In this document: positions 45,233-53,713 of the stretch, piece after piece
Layout of the letters: the number at the start of each line of letters is the position of its first letter
Numbering within the stretch: the stretch's first letter is position 1
Notes under the pieces: generated by a model
Databases searched by the model: none
Told to the model about the DNA's origin: nothing
Seen by the model: the letters and a program-made list of their open reading frames with translations, nothing else
Translations under genes and position numbers: made by a program
From: Ruegeria arenilitoris
GTDB taxonomy: Bacteria > Pseudomonadota > Alphaproteobacteria > Rhodobacterales > Rhodobacteraceae
Direction: 5' to 3'
Assembly: GCF_013030265.1 (NCBI RefSeq)
Contig: NZ_WPZQ01000006.1
Location: 248,001-312,000 of the forward strand
Length of the DNA stretch: 64,000 nucleotides

Positions 45233-46306
45233 ATGGCGCGCTTTCACGATCTGGAAGTCACCGATATCCATAAAACCATCCGTGACGCGGTGGTGGTGAC
45301 ACTGAAACCCGCAAACGGTGCAGTGGATGAGTTCGATTTCACGCAAGGCCAGTACCTGACCTTTCGCCGCGATTTCGATGGTGAAGAATTGCGCCGGTCC
45401 TATTCGATCTGCGCAGGCAAGGATGACGCAGCCCTGCAGGTCGGGATCAAACGCGTAGATGGCGGGGCATTCTCGACCTGGGCCAACACGGACTTGAGGG
45501 TTGGCGATGTTTTGCAGGCCATGCCCCCGATGGGCGGTTTCTTTACCCCGCTGGATGCGAATGCCGAAAAGCAATATCTGGGCTTTGCGGGCGGGTCTGG
45601 CATCACGCCGGTGTTGTCGATCCTGAAGACCACATTGGCCCGCGAACCCTACTCTCGCTTTACGCTGGTCTATGCCAACAAGGGTGTGAACACGATCATG
45701 TTCCGCGAAGAGCTTGAGGACCTGAAAAACCTCTATATGGGCCGCCTGAACGTGATCCACATTCTGGAAACGGACGCGCAGGACATTGACCTGTTCACTG
45801 GTCTGGTGACGCAGGAGAAATGCGCGGAATTGTTCAAGCACTGGATCGATGTCGAAAACACTGACACCGCCTTCATCTGCGGCCCTGAGCCAATGATGCT
45901 GGGCATTGCATCAGCGCTGCGGGCACATGGCCTTGATGACAGTCAGATCAAGTTCGAACTGTTTGCCAGCGCCCAGCCGGGCCGGGTGAAGCGCAAGGCA
46001 CATGCGGCAGATGTTGCCTCGCAGGCCAACCAGACCAAAGCATCAATCACGCTGGACGGCGGGACGCAAACAATCACCATGCCCAAGGATCAGTCCATTC
46101 TAGACGGCGCGCTCGAAAACGCGATGGATGCACCTTACGCCTGCAAGGCCGGCGTATGCTCGACCTGCCGCTGCCGGGTGATCGAGGGTGAGGTCGAAAT
46201 GGTCGCCAACCACGCGCTGGAAGATTACGAAGTTGAAAAGGGCTATGTGTTGAGCTGCCAGGCCTATCCGCTGACCGACACCGTTGTTGTCGACTACGAT
46301 CAGTAA
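45233..46306 (+). CDS. paaE: phenylacetyl-CoA epoxidase reductase subunit
   Basis: 357 aa electron-transfer subunit. An N-terminal FAD-binding domain (FTQGQYLTFRRDFDGEELRR, RRSYSICAG) and NAD(P)-binding domain (GFAGGSGITPVLSI) are followed by a plant-type [2Fe-2S] domain, ACKAGVCSTCRCRV with a fourth Cys in VLSCQ. The ATG at 45233 follows AGGGAGGA; the longer frame from 45062 runs through paaD and is rejected. Confidence 0.96.
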   Translation: MARFHDLEVTDIHKTIRDAVVVTLKPANGAVDEFDFTQGQYLTFRRDFDGEELRRSYSICAGKDDAALQVGIKRVDGGAFSTWANTDLRVGDVLQAMPPMGGFFTPLDANAEKQYLGFAGGSGITPVLSILKTTLAREPYSRFTLVYANKGVNTIMFREELEDLKNLYMGRLNVIHILETDAQDIDLFTGLVTQEKCAELFKHWIDVENTDTAFICGPEPMMLGIASALRAHGLDDSQIKFELFASAQPGRVKRKAHAADVASQANQTKASITLDGGTQTITMPKDQSILDGALENAMDAPYACKAGVCSTCRCRVIEGEVEMVANHALEDYEVEKGYVLSCQAYPLTDTVVVDYDQ

Positions 46307-46319
46307 AGGGAGAAGAGCA

Positions 46320-47078
46320 ATGGCCGAAGACATGACGATCGAAAGCTATCTGGAAGCTGGCGGCGTTCTGACCAACCCCACCAATGTTCCCCCGCGCTAT
46401 CGGGCCGAACTCATGAAACTGATGGCAACTTTTGTCGACAGCGAGCTTGCAGGTGCCGCCGGGTTTGCCGACATCATAAATCAGGGGCCCGGCATCAAGG
46501 AACGTATTGCCGCGGCAAAGATCGTTCTGGAAAAAAGTGACAGTGCTGATCGCGTCCTGAATATCATGGGTGAGTTTGGTGCAGACACTGAACGCTATGC
46601 GAACCACCATCCGTGGACTGAGCGTCTGGAACGTGAGGCCGATATAGGCGCGACACGATTCGAGCATGACATGCGCCTTGCGGTCTTCAACTACCCGATA
46701 GAAGGCTGGATCGACGCGGTCATGATGAATCTGCTGATGAGCCGGGCCGTAGCGATTCAACTGGCCGAGTTTTCGATGATTTCATATCAGCCACTGGCCG
46801 AAGCCTTTCGCGCCATTACGCCAATTGAGGCTCACCACGGTGAGCTGGCTTTTGAAGGGGCACAGAAGCTGTCCGAACAGGGCAACACCGAACAGATGCA
46901 GGCCGCGGTCAATTACTGGTGGCCTCGCGTCGCTGCCAGCTTTGGGTCAGGCAGCGCGGAAAAAAACGAACATCTGCGCAAGATGGGATTGCGACGCGCG
47001 ACCGGGGCAGAGCTGAAAACCCGCTGGGAAGCCGAGGCAGCCGGTCTGCTGGAAAAACTGGGACTGCGTGCGCCCTGA
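46320..47078 (+). CDS. extra PaaA/PaaC-family ferritin-like protein
   Basis: 252 aa paralogue of the phenylacetate oxygenase subunits, next to paaE. Aligned to PaaA, the second iron motif is conserved (Glu170-His173 in PIEAHHGELAF), but the first ExxH is Glu71-x-x-Asp74 (LEKSDSAD), so the di-iron site seems altered. The ATG at 46320 follows GGGAGAAG. It is the last gene of the operon and probably made with it. A structural partner, a different oxygenase or a regulator are all possible. Confidence 0.82.
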   Translation: MAEDMTIESYLEAGGVLTNPTNVPPRYRAELMKLMATFVDSELAGAAGFADIINQGPGIKERIAAAKIVLEKSDSADRVLNIMGEFGADTERYANHHPWTERLEREADIGATRFEHDMRLAVFNYPIEGWIDAVMMNLLMSRAVAIQLAEFSMISYQPLAEAFRAITPIEAHHGELAFEGAQKLSEQGNTEQMQAAVNYWWPRVAASFGSGSAEKNEHLRKMGLRRATGAELKTRWEAEAAGLLEKLGLRAP

Positions 47079-47082
47079 GCTG

Positions 47083-47298
47083 TCAGGTCCGTCGCGGACG
47101 ACCGATCAGGCCATATTTTCGGGCCACCGATTTCCATGATCTGCGCTTTGGTTTCCCAAGTGCAGAGCCGGACGACTTGGCGGCCCCCGCCTGTCGGTTG
47201 AATTCATAGACGTCGATAATCCGTTCGGCACAGCCACAGGCCTCGCCCATGCCCACCTTGGCGAAATAGAATTTCTCGAAGCTCTCTGGTTTCTGCAT
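47083..47298 (-). CDS. small hypothetical protein
   Basis: 71 aa, not recognised. It starts MQKPESFEKFYFAKVGMGEA and includes a CGC pair; the C terminus is basic (KPKRRSWKSVARK). GGAGGA lies 6 bases before the ATG, better than most genes here, which supports a real gene. It sits between the two convergent halves of the paa region. Confidence 0.55.
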   Translation of the reverse strand: MQKPESFEKFYFAKVGMGEACGCAERIIDVYEFNRQAGAAKSSGSALGKPKRRSWKSVARKYGLIGRPRRT

Positions 47299-47380
47299 GG
47301 CGATCCTCCGACGTCAGTGAAACAGACGATCGCTGAGAGGCCAAATCAATTCTGTGCCAACTCTGATCAGTAGTTGGATG

Positions 47381-47977
47381 CTAAAGCCCTTTGACACCCG
47401 TCAATGTAAGATTGCTGACCTGCGCCGCATAATCCCGACGCGCCTCAGCATCCGCACCTGAGTTCCACATATAGTACCAGTTCAGCATGCCAAAGACTGA
47501 CATCGTTGCCGAACGCAACTTGGCCCTGTCATCACGGAAAACCTCAGGCGCTATATCGGCAATGATGCCGCTGAGGAAATTCACCATGTCTCGCTGATAG
47601 CCACGCAGCAGGTTCTGTTGCTCGGCTGGCAGCGCCGACATACCGCTGGTCTGTACCCTGTGTTCATCATCCACGCCCTGATAGGCCAACAGAATTTCGG
47701 CAACGACCTTGTGCAGCTTGTCCGAAGCGCTCAAACCGTCGACCTCCAGGCCGCAGATCAGATCCCTCAGTTCGCGCAGGTACGTCTCGAGAATATCGAA
47801 AAGGATCGCATCCTTGCTGTCATAGTAATGATAGATGTTAGCCTTCGAGATACCGCATTCGCGCGCAAGCTGCGTCATGGATGCGCGGTCAAACCCTTCG
47901 CGCGCGAATACACGCGCCGCAGACTTGAGGATCTGCGTGCGCTTTTGTTCGTGATCTTTTGCTATCGTACGGGCCAA
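47381..47977 (-). CDS. paaR: TetR-family regulator of the paa genes
   Basis: 198 aa. The HTH is seen in MTQLARECGISKANIYHYY (residues 33-51). The start is a TTG at 47977, preceded by AAGGAG with a 6-base spacer, inside the paaK stop region. It is the last gene of paaG-paaI-paaK, 3 bases after paaK. TetR-type PaaR repressors of phenylacetyl-CoA genes are known in proteobacteria. The sites at 41419 and 50565 are candidate operators. Confidence 0.82.
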   Translation of the reverse strand: MARTIAKDHEQKRTQILKSAARVFAREGFDRASMTQLARECGISKANIYHYYDSKDAILFDILETYLRELRDLICGLEVDGLSASDKLHKVVAEILLAYQGVDDEHRVQTSGMSALPAEQQNLLRGYQRDMVNFLSGIIADIAPEVFRDDRAKLRSATMSVFGMLNWYYMWNSGADAEARRDYAAQVSNLTLTGVKGL

Positions 47978-47980
47978 GCT

Positions 47981-49291
47981 TCACTCCTTGTCTCGGTTAT
48001 CGACAACGCGCTTGGCCTTGCCCTGACTACGCTCGACATCACCGGGCTCGCCTACAACAATCTCGGTGGAAACACCAACAACGTCCTTGATCCGCTTGGT
48101 CAGCATGCGCGCGGCCGCGGTTTTGCTCAATTCGTCAGCTGCATCAGGCAACGCTTCGACAAAGACGCGCATTGCGTCCATGCGACCTGATTTGAACAGC
48201 TCGATCTGATAGTGCGGGGCAACGCCACCTGTCGCCATGACCTGTTCCTCGATCTGGCTGGGGAAAACATTGACGCCACGCAGGATGATCATGTCGTCCG
48301 AACGCCCCGTGATCTTTTCCATCCGACGCATTGATCGTGCTGTTCCGGGCAACAACCGCGTCAGATCGCGGGTGCGATAGCGGATCATCGGCAGACCCTC
48401 TTTGGTCAACGTGGTAAAGACCAGCTCACCCATTTCCCCATCAGGCAGAACTTCACCGGTCTGCGGATCAATGATTTCCGGCAGGAAGTGATCCTCCCAG
48501 ATCACCGGTCCATCCTTGGTCTCAACGCATTCATTGGCGACGCCGGGCCCCATGATCTCGGACAGGCCATAGATATCGACCGCATGCATATCAAACGCCT
48601 GTTCGACCTCCTTGCGCATGGCATCGGTCCAGGGTTCAGCCCCGAAGACGCCGACAGCCAGAGAGCTTTCGCGCGGATCCATCCCGACCTTGTGATACTG
48701 CTCGAGGATGTTGAGCATATAGGACGGTGTCACCATGATCCCGTCCGGCTTGAAATCAGTGATCAGGTTGACCTGTTTTTCGGTCTGACCACCACTCATA
48801 GGAACGACCGTAGCGCCAAGACGTTCGATCCCATAATGCGCACCCAGACCGCCGGTAAACAGACCGTAGCCGTAGGCGTTATGGACCACATCCCCTTTGC
48901 GCAATCCGCTGGCACGCAGAGAACGGGCAACCAGATCAGCCCAGTTGTCGATATCTGTCTTGGTGTATCCCACTACTGTGGGTTTTCCGGTTGTTCCGGA
49001 TGAGGCGTGCAGACGGGTAATCTGCTCACGCGGGACAGCGAACAGGCCAAAGGGATAGTTGTCGCGCAGATCGTTCTTGTATGTGAACGGGAACTTCGAC
49101 AAATCGCTCAGGCTCTGCAGATCGTCCGGGTGCACACCCGCCTCATCAAAGCGCTGCCGGTACATTGGCACATTGTCATAGGCGTGGCGCAGCGACCACT
49201 TCAGGCGATCCAGCTGCAGATTGCGGATTTCGTCAATCGAGGCGATTTCGATTGGATCCAGGTCCGCTTTGTTCGGGGTCAAGTCCTTCAT
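47981..49291 (-). CDS. paaK: phenylacetate-CoA ligase
   Basis: Activates phenylacetate to phenylacetyl-CoA with ATP, the first step of the pathway. 436 aa. The adenylate motif HASSGTTGKPTVVGYTKTD is intact near residue 90, and the C-terminal FPSQIEEQVMATGGVAPHYQ is typical. Third gene of paaG-paaI-paaK-paaR. Confidence 0.97.
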   Translation of the reverse strand: MKDLTPNKADLDPIEIASIDEIRNLQLDRLKWSLRHAYDNVPMYRQRFDEAGVHPDDLQSLSDLSKFPFTYKNDLRDNYPFGLFAVPREQITRLHASSGTTGKPTVVGYTKTDIDNWADLVARSLRASGLRKGDVVHNAYGYGLFTGGLGAHYGIERLGATVVPMSGGQTEKQVNLITDFKPDGIMVTPSYMLNILEQYHKVGMDPRESSLAVGVFGAEPWTDAMRKEVEQAFDMHAVDIYGLSEIMGPGVANECVETKDGPVIWEDHFLPEIIDPQTGEVLPDGEMGELVFTTLTKEGLPMIRYRTRDLTRLLPGTARSMRRMEKITGRSDDMIILRGVNVFPSQIEEQVMATGGVAPHYQIELFKSGRMDAMRVFVEALPDAADELSKTAAARMLTKRIKDVVGVSTEIVVGEPGDVERSQGKAKRVVDNRDKE

Positions 49292-49306
49292 GGCGTCCTC
49301 CTCGCC

Positions 49307-49735
49307 TCAATTCTCTTGGAACAGGGTGCCGTTGATTGCGCGGGAGAAACCCCGGAATTCCGCAATCTTCTGGCCATCCTGATTTGTTACTGTGACATCG
49401 TAGATACCGCTGCGCCCGGAGAGGTTTTGCTCGGCGGCGCGGGCAGTCAGGCGATCACCCAGCTGTCCGGGTGCGATAAAACTGATCATGTTGTGCTGGG
49501 CAACGGTCGATTGATTTCGGCTGTTGCAGGCAAAGGCAAATGCACTGTCTGCCAGCATGAAGGTCACGCCGCCATGACATATGCCATGGCCGTTGCAGTG
49601 GTGTTGTTGAACCGTGAGGGCAAGAATCGCTTCCCCCTCATCGACACCGATCAGATCCATCCCTGCCCATTTCGAGGCATTATCCTGATCCCACATGGCG
49701 GCCGCGGCCTGCTCTGCGCGTTGCTTTGGCGTCAT
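49307..49735 (-). CDS. paaI: hydroxyphenylacetyl-CoA thioesterase
   Basis: 142 aa hotdog thioesterase that rescues CoA from dead-end intermediates of the pathway. The motif HGICHGGVTFMLADSAFAFA is present. The ATG at 49735 is used; the longer frame to 49795 would overlap paaG. Between paaG (one base apart) and paaK. Confidence 0.92.
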   Translation of the reverse strand: MTPKQRAEQAAAAMWDQDNASKWAGMDLIGVDEGEAILALTVQQHHCNGHGICHGGVTFMLADSAFAFACNSRNQSTVAQHNMISFIAPGQLGDRLTARAAEQNLSGRSGIYDVTVTNQDGQKIAEFRGFSRAINGTLFQEN

Positions 49736-49736
49736 A

Positions 49737-50522
49737 TTATTTACCCTGAAACTGAGGTGCGCGCTTTTCCAGAAACGCCGATACGCCTTCGGCATAATCC
49801 GCGCTTTCGCCGCATGTCTTCATCGCGTCTGCTTCGACTTCCAGCTGATCGCTGAGTGTGTTGACCGCCGCTGCCTGGATCGACTGTTTGGTCATGCCCA
49901 ACCCCAGTGTCGGCCCGTTGGCAAACTGTTCGGCAAGCGCGCGCGCCTCTTCCATCAATTGGTCATCCGGAATGGCTTTCCAGATCAGCCCCCACGCTTC
50001 GGCTTGTTTTGCCGGCAAGGGCTGAGCGGTCAGGGCCAGTCCCTTTGCGCGCGCCTCACCCAACAGGCGCGGCAGATGCCAGCTGCCACCCGTATCCGGG
50101 ATCAAACCGACCTTGGAAAAGGATTGAATGAACTTGGCCGACTCGGCGGCCAACACGATGTCACATGCCAGCGCGACATTTGCCCCTGCCCCTGCGGCGA
50201 CACCGTTCACGGCGCAGACGACCGGAAGATCAAGCGACCTGATAAGCCGCACAAGTGGTGCATAAAACGTACGCACAGTGTACCCGAGATCGGGTGGTCC
50301 ATCCATTTTTGAAGGATCACGGTCCCCCAAATCCTGGCCCGCGCAGAAGCCGCGCCCTGCACCTGTCAGCAGGATCGCCCGGGCACCGTTATCACGGGCA
50401 TCCTCAAGAGTTGCGCGCAACGAATAGTGCATTTCATCGGTGAAACTGTTCAGCCGGTCAGGCCGGTTCAGCGTTATTTCCACCCAATTTCCGTGGTTTT
50501 GCGCAAGAATCGTATCACTCAT
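49737..50522 (-). CDS. paaG: 1,2-epoxyphenylacetyl-CoA isomerase
   Basis: 261 aa crotonase-fold enzyme that converts ring-1,2-epoxyphenylacetyl-CoA to the oxepin. It has ILLTGAGRGFCAGQDLGDR, AVNGVAAGAGANVALACDIV (oxyanion hole) and SKVGLIPDTGGSWHLPRLLG with the catalytic Asp. The frame is open to 50666 but the ATG at 50522 matches the family start. Divergent from the TRAP transporter genes. Confidence 0.94.
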   Translation of the reverse strand: MSDTILAQNHGNWVEITLNRPDRLNSFTDEMHYSLRATLEDARDNGARAILLTGAGRGFCAGQDLGDRDPSKMDGPPDLGYTVRTFYAPLVRLIRSLDLPVVCAVNGVAAGAGANVALACDIVLAAESAKFIQSFSKVGLIPDTGGSWHLPRLLGEARAKGLALTAQPLPAKQAEAWGLIWKAIPDDQLMEEARALAEQFANGPTLGLGMTKQSIQAAAVNTLSDQLEVEADAMKTCGESADYAEGVSAFLEKRAPQFQGK

Positions 50523-50564
50523 GACCCGCTCGCTTTGCAATTGTTTCGATAAACTTCTTGCATT

Positions 50565-50586
50565 AACCGAACGGTTGGTCAATAAA
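50565..50586. promoter_or_regulatory. candidate PaaR operator between paaG and the TRAP transporter
   Basis: AACCGAACGGTT (50565-50576) is a 12-base palindrome apart from the central pair. The 22-base stretch agrees at 15 positions with the site before paaJ, including CCGA near the start and GGTCA. TetR-type PaaR sites have ACCGA..CGGT cores. It could repress both paaG and the transporter genes. Confidence 0.55.
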
Positions 50587-50689
50587 TTTCTCGGACTTAC
50601 CATCGAATCCGGGCCGTCAGCCTGTTGATGGTTACAAAAAGGACCATTACCGCAATTAAGACTCATGTTTTGGAGGAGGAGAACCAGTC

Positions 50690-51709
50690 ATGAAGTTTAT
50701 CGGGATCAAATCGCTTTTGGCCTCAGCCGCTATCGCGGTGACAGGCAGTGTTGCGTTTGCCGCAGACTACACCCTGACAATTTCCAGCTGGGCACCACCG
50801 ACCCACGGGATCAATGCCAAGATGTGGCCCAAATTCGTCGAAATGGTTGAAGAGGCCACAGACGGTCAGGTTACTGCCGAGCTGAAGCTGGGCATCGCAC
50901 CGCCTCCGGCGCAGATGGATCTGATCATGGATGGCGCCGCTGACGCTTCGATCATTTTCCACGGCTATCAGCCAGGCCGTTTCGTTACGACGAAACTGAT
51001 CGAACTGCCGGGCTATGAAGGTTCTGCCGAAGATGCATCGGTCGCCTATTGGCGTGCCTATGACGAGTATCTCAAGCAGGCGGATGAACACCGTGGGGTA
51101 AAGGTTATTGCTCTGCACACCCATGGCCCTGCGCAGCTGCATTCCAGCAACCAGGTCACCAATCTGGATGAAATCTCGGGCCTGAAGGTACGTATCCCGG
51201 GTGGCGTCGGTGGCGATGTTGGTTCGGCGTTGGGAGCAACCGGCATTCAAGTTCCGGCCCCCAAAGTCTATGAAACACTGGCGTCCAAGGCGGCAGATGG
51301 CGTCGTGATGCCCTTCGAATCCCGCAAGGGCTTCAAGCTGACCGAAGTGGCCCCCAACGTTTATGAGATGCCGGGTGGCCTGTATCGTGGTTCGTTCGCC
51401 TTCATCATGAACGAAGACACATTCGCCGATCTGCCCGAAGATCTGCAGAAGGCGCTGGACGAAAACGTCTTTGGTGAGCCTCTGAGCCGCGAAATCGGCA
51501 AGATCTGGGATGAGATCGACGCAACCGGTCGCGAAGCCACTGAGGGAACCGAAGGCAACTCGATCAACGCGGCAAGCGAATCTGACCTGGAGAAGTTCTC
51601 GGCCATTGCCGAGGATGTGCGCGCCAAGGTTATCGCCGAGGTCAACGAGGCCGGTGTCGATGCACAATCCGCCTATGACATGATCAAGTCGGAAATGTCT
51701 TCCAACTGA
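50690..51709 (+). CDS. TRAP transporter substrate-binding protein (DctP family)
   Basis: 339 aa periplasmic binding protein; signal peptide ends near GSVAFA at residue 24. The mature part has YTLTISSWAPPTHGINAKMW and SGLKVRIPGGVGGDVGSALGA (substrate Arg and fold). A GGAGGAGG site lies upstream. With the two genes after it, it forms a complete TRAP system inside the paa region, so phenylacetate or a related aromatic acid is the probable ligand. Confidence 0.9.
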   Translation: MKFIGIKSLLASAAIAVTGSVAFAADYTLTISSWAPPTHGINAKMWPKFVEMVEEATDGQVTAELKLGIAPPPAQMDLIMDGAADASIIFHGYQPGRFVTTKLIELPGYEGSAEDASVAYWRAYDEYLKQADEHRGVKVIALHTHGPAQLHSSNQVTNLDEISGLKVRIPGGVGGDVGSALGATGIQVPAPKVYETLASKAADGVVMPFESRKGFKLTEVAPNVYEMPGGLYRGSFAFIMNEDTFADLPEDLQKALDENVFGEPLSREIGKIWDEIDATGREATEGTEGNSINAASESDLEKFSAIAEDVRAKVIAEVNEAGVDAQSAYDMIKSEMSSN

Positions 51710-51720
51710 TCTTCAAGTCA

Positions 51721-51744
51721 GGGGCGGCGCACCACCGCCGCCCC
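51721..51744 (+). promoter_or_regulatory. intercistronic hairpin after the TRAP binding-protein gene
   Basis: GGGGCGGCG and CGCCGCCCC form a perfect 9-bp stem with a 6-base loop, 12 bases after the binding-protein stop. There is no U tract. Such hairpins often protect the mRNA and give more binding protein than membrane subunits. Confidence 0.6.
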
Positions 51745-51770
51745 AAACCTTCCCCCTTCGGAGCTGCTAG

Positions 51771-52277
51771 ATGACCTCTCTCATCCAGCTTGTGCGACGT
51801 GCCAGTGTTTTGCCGGTCATCGTAGCGAGCATTGCCCTTTTCATCCTGATGGTAATGACATTCTGCGACGTCATTTTCCGATCGGTTTTCAATAACCCGA
51901 TTGAAGCCGCAACAGAACTGACACGCATACTGATGGCCATTCTGGTCTTTTCAGTTTTGCCAATCATTTCGGTCAACAACGGACATATCGCAGTCGATCT
52001 GACTGATGGAATTTTCAACCGCCTGCGCCTGAGCCGCATACGTGATGCCATCATCTATCTGGCAAGCGGAGTAATGCTGTTCTGGCCTGTACAGCGGGTC
52101 TGGATTCTGGCGGAACGCGCGCGCGACTACGGCGATGTCACCGAATACCTGTCGATCCCGACCTACCTGATCGGATGGTTCATCACCGTTTCGGTCGCCA
52201 TTACAGCCATCGTCATGATCATCACCGGTCTTCTGCACCTGTTCGCCCCCAAAGCTTTGACGGAACCCACTCAATGA
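51771..52277 (+). CDS. TRAP transporter small permease (DctQ family)
   Basis: 168 aa membrane protein with four predicted segments (for example VLPVIVASIALFILMVMTF and IYLASGVMLFWPVQRVWI). It joins the periplasmic and large membrane subunits. Overlaps the next gene by ATGA. Confidence 0.88.
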   Translation: MTSLIQLVRRASVLPVIVASIALFILMVMTFCDVIFRSVFNNPIEAATELTRILMAILVFSVLPIISVNNGHIAVDLTDGIFNRLRLSRIRDAIIYLASGVMLFWPVQRVWILAERARDYGDVTEYLSIPTYLIGWFITVSVAITAIVMIITGLLHLFAPKALTEPTQ

Positions 52278-53626
52278 CCGCAGCACTTATTGGATTTACA
52301 CTTGTTCTGGTTCTGGTGCTGCTGCGCCTGCCCATCGTCTTTGCCATGGGGCTGGTTGGCACCCTTGGCTTTGCTTACGAGCGAGGAGGCTCGATCTTTG
52401 ATGAACGTGGCCTCAAAGCTGCCATGTCGATGGTCGGTCGTCAGATCACTGACACCGCACAAGATTACGGCCTGTCCGTCGTTCCCTTGTTCATCCTTAT
52501 GGGATTGTTCGTAAACAAGGGCGGAATGGCACGTGAGCTTTATGCAGTATCGAACGCCTTTCTGGGTCATATGCGCGGCGGAATTGCCATGGCTACAGTT
52601 GCAGCCTGTGGTGGATTCTCAGCCATCTGCGGCTCTTCTCTGGCAACGGCGGCGACAATGTCCAAAGTAGCCATGCCGGAAATGCGCCGCTATGGCTATA
52701 CGGATGAACTGTCGACCGCATCCATCGCTGCCGGGGGCACGCTGGGCATTCTGATCCCGCCATCGGTCATTCTGGTGATCTATGGCCTGCTGACCGAAAC
52801 CTCGATCGGCAAACTGTTCATGGCCGGGATCATCCCGGGCATCCTGGGCATCCTGTTTTACCTCTTTGCCGTGCGCTGGACCGTCTGGCGCAATCCCGAA
52901 GCAGGTCCAGCAGGAGAACGTGCCAGCTGGGCTGAGCGCCTGCGCGCACTGGGTTCGGTCTGGGCCGTGCTGTTGCTGTTCTTCCTGGTGATCGGAGGTC
53001 TGTATGGCGTCTTTGATTTCGAGCCCCTGAACCTGACGTTTTCACCGACTGAGGCCGCAGGTATGGGCGCTGCAGGTGCATTCCTGATCGCCCTGTTCCG
53101 AGGTGGCCTGACCGTGGGTTCAACATTCGAAGTTCTCAGGGAAACCTGCTTTACTGCGGCGGCACTGTTTGCCGTATTGATTGGCGCACAGATCTTTTCG
53201 AACTTCATCAACCTCGCAGGACTGCCCGAAGCGCTGATCGCACTTGTTACGGCCTATGATGTTTCTCCCTTCGTCGTGATCCTGATGATCCTTGGCATCT
53301 ACATCATTCTTGGCTGCGTGTTTGAATCACTGTCCATGCTTCTGCTGACCGTGCCGATCTTTTTCCCGCTGGTTACGTCACTGGGCTATGATCCGATCTG
53401 GTTCGGCATCGTCGTGGTCGTCGTTACCGAAATCTCGCTGATCACCCCACCGGTTGGCCTGAACGTGTTCATTCTGAAAGGCGTGGTCGGAGATGTATCC
53501 ACCGGCACGATTTTTCGGGGTGTCACCCCGTTCTGGGTAGCCGATATCTTTCGCCTGGCGTTGATCGTACTGGTCCCGATTGTGGTACTGTACCTGCCCC
53601 AACAGATGGGTGCGCTGGGTCACTAA
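52274..53626 (+). CDS. TRAP transporter large permease (DctM family)
   Basis: 450 aa, about 12 membrane segments; GTLGILIPPSVILVIYGLLT and a late SLITPPVGLNVFILKG are typical of DctM. It drives sodium- or proton-coupled uptake. The frame is open from 52175, but the ATG at 52274, overlapping the small permease stop, gives the standard N terminus. Confidence 0.93.
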   Translation: MTAALIGFTLVLVLVLLRLPIVFAMGLVGTLGFAYERGGSIFDERGLKAAMSMVGRQITDTAQDYGLSVVPLFILMGLFVNKGGMARELYAVSNAFLGHMRGGIAMATVAACGGFSAICGSSLATAATMSKVAMPEMRRYGYTDELSTASIAAGGTLGILIPPSVILVIYGLLTETSIGKLFMAGIIPGILGILFYLFAVRWTVWRNPEAGPAGERASWAERLRALGSVWAVLLLFFLVIGGLYGVFDFEPLNLTFSPTEAAGMGAAGAFLIALFRGGLTVGSTFEVLRETCFTAAALFAVLIGAQIFSNFINLAGLPEALIALVTAYDVSPFVVILMILGIYIILGCVFESLSMLLLTVPIFFPLVTSLGYDPIWFGIVVVVVTEISLITPPVGLNVFILKGVVGDVSTGTIFRGVTPFWVADIFRLALIVLVPIVVLYLPQQMGALGH

Positions 53627-53630
53627 GACC

Positions 53631-53653
53631 GGGGCGGTCCCGGCGACCGTCCC
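53631..53653 (+). terminator. hairpin after the TRAP operon
   Basis: GGGGCGGTC and GACCGTCCC form a 9-bp stem with one mismatch and a 5-base loop, just after the large-permease stop. There is no run of T, so termination may be partial, allowing read-through to paaZ. Confidence 0.5.
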
Positions 53654-53713
53654 ACAAATCCTAATTCATGAGACATGCCGCCTTTGGTGGCATGAAAGGA
53701 ACGGGAGCGTCCA

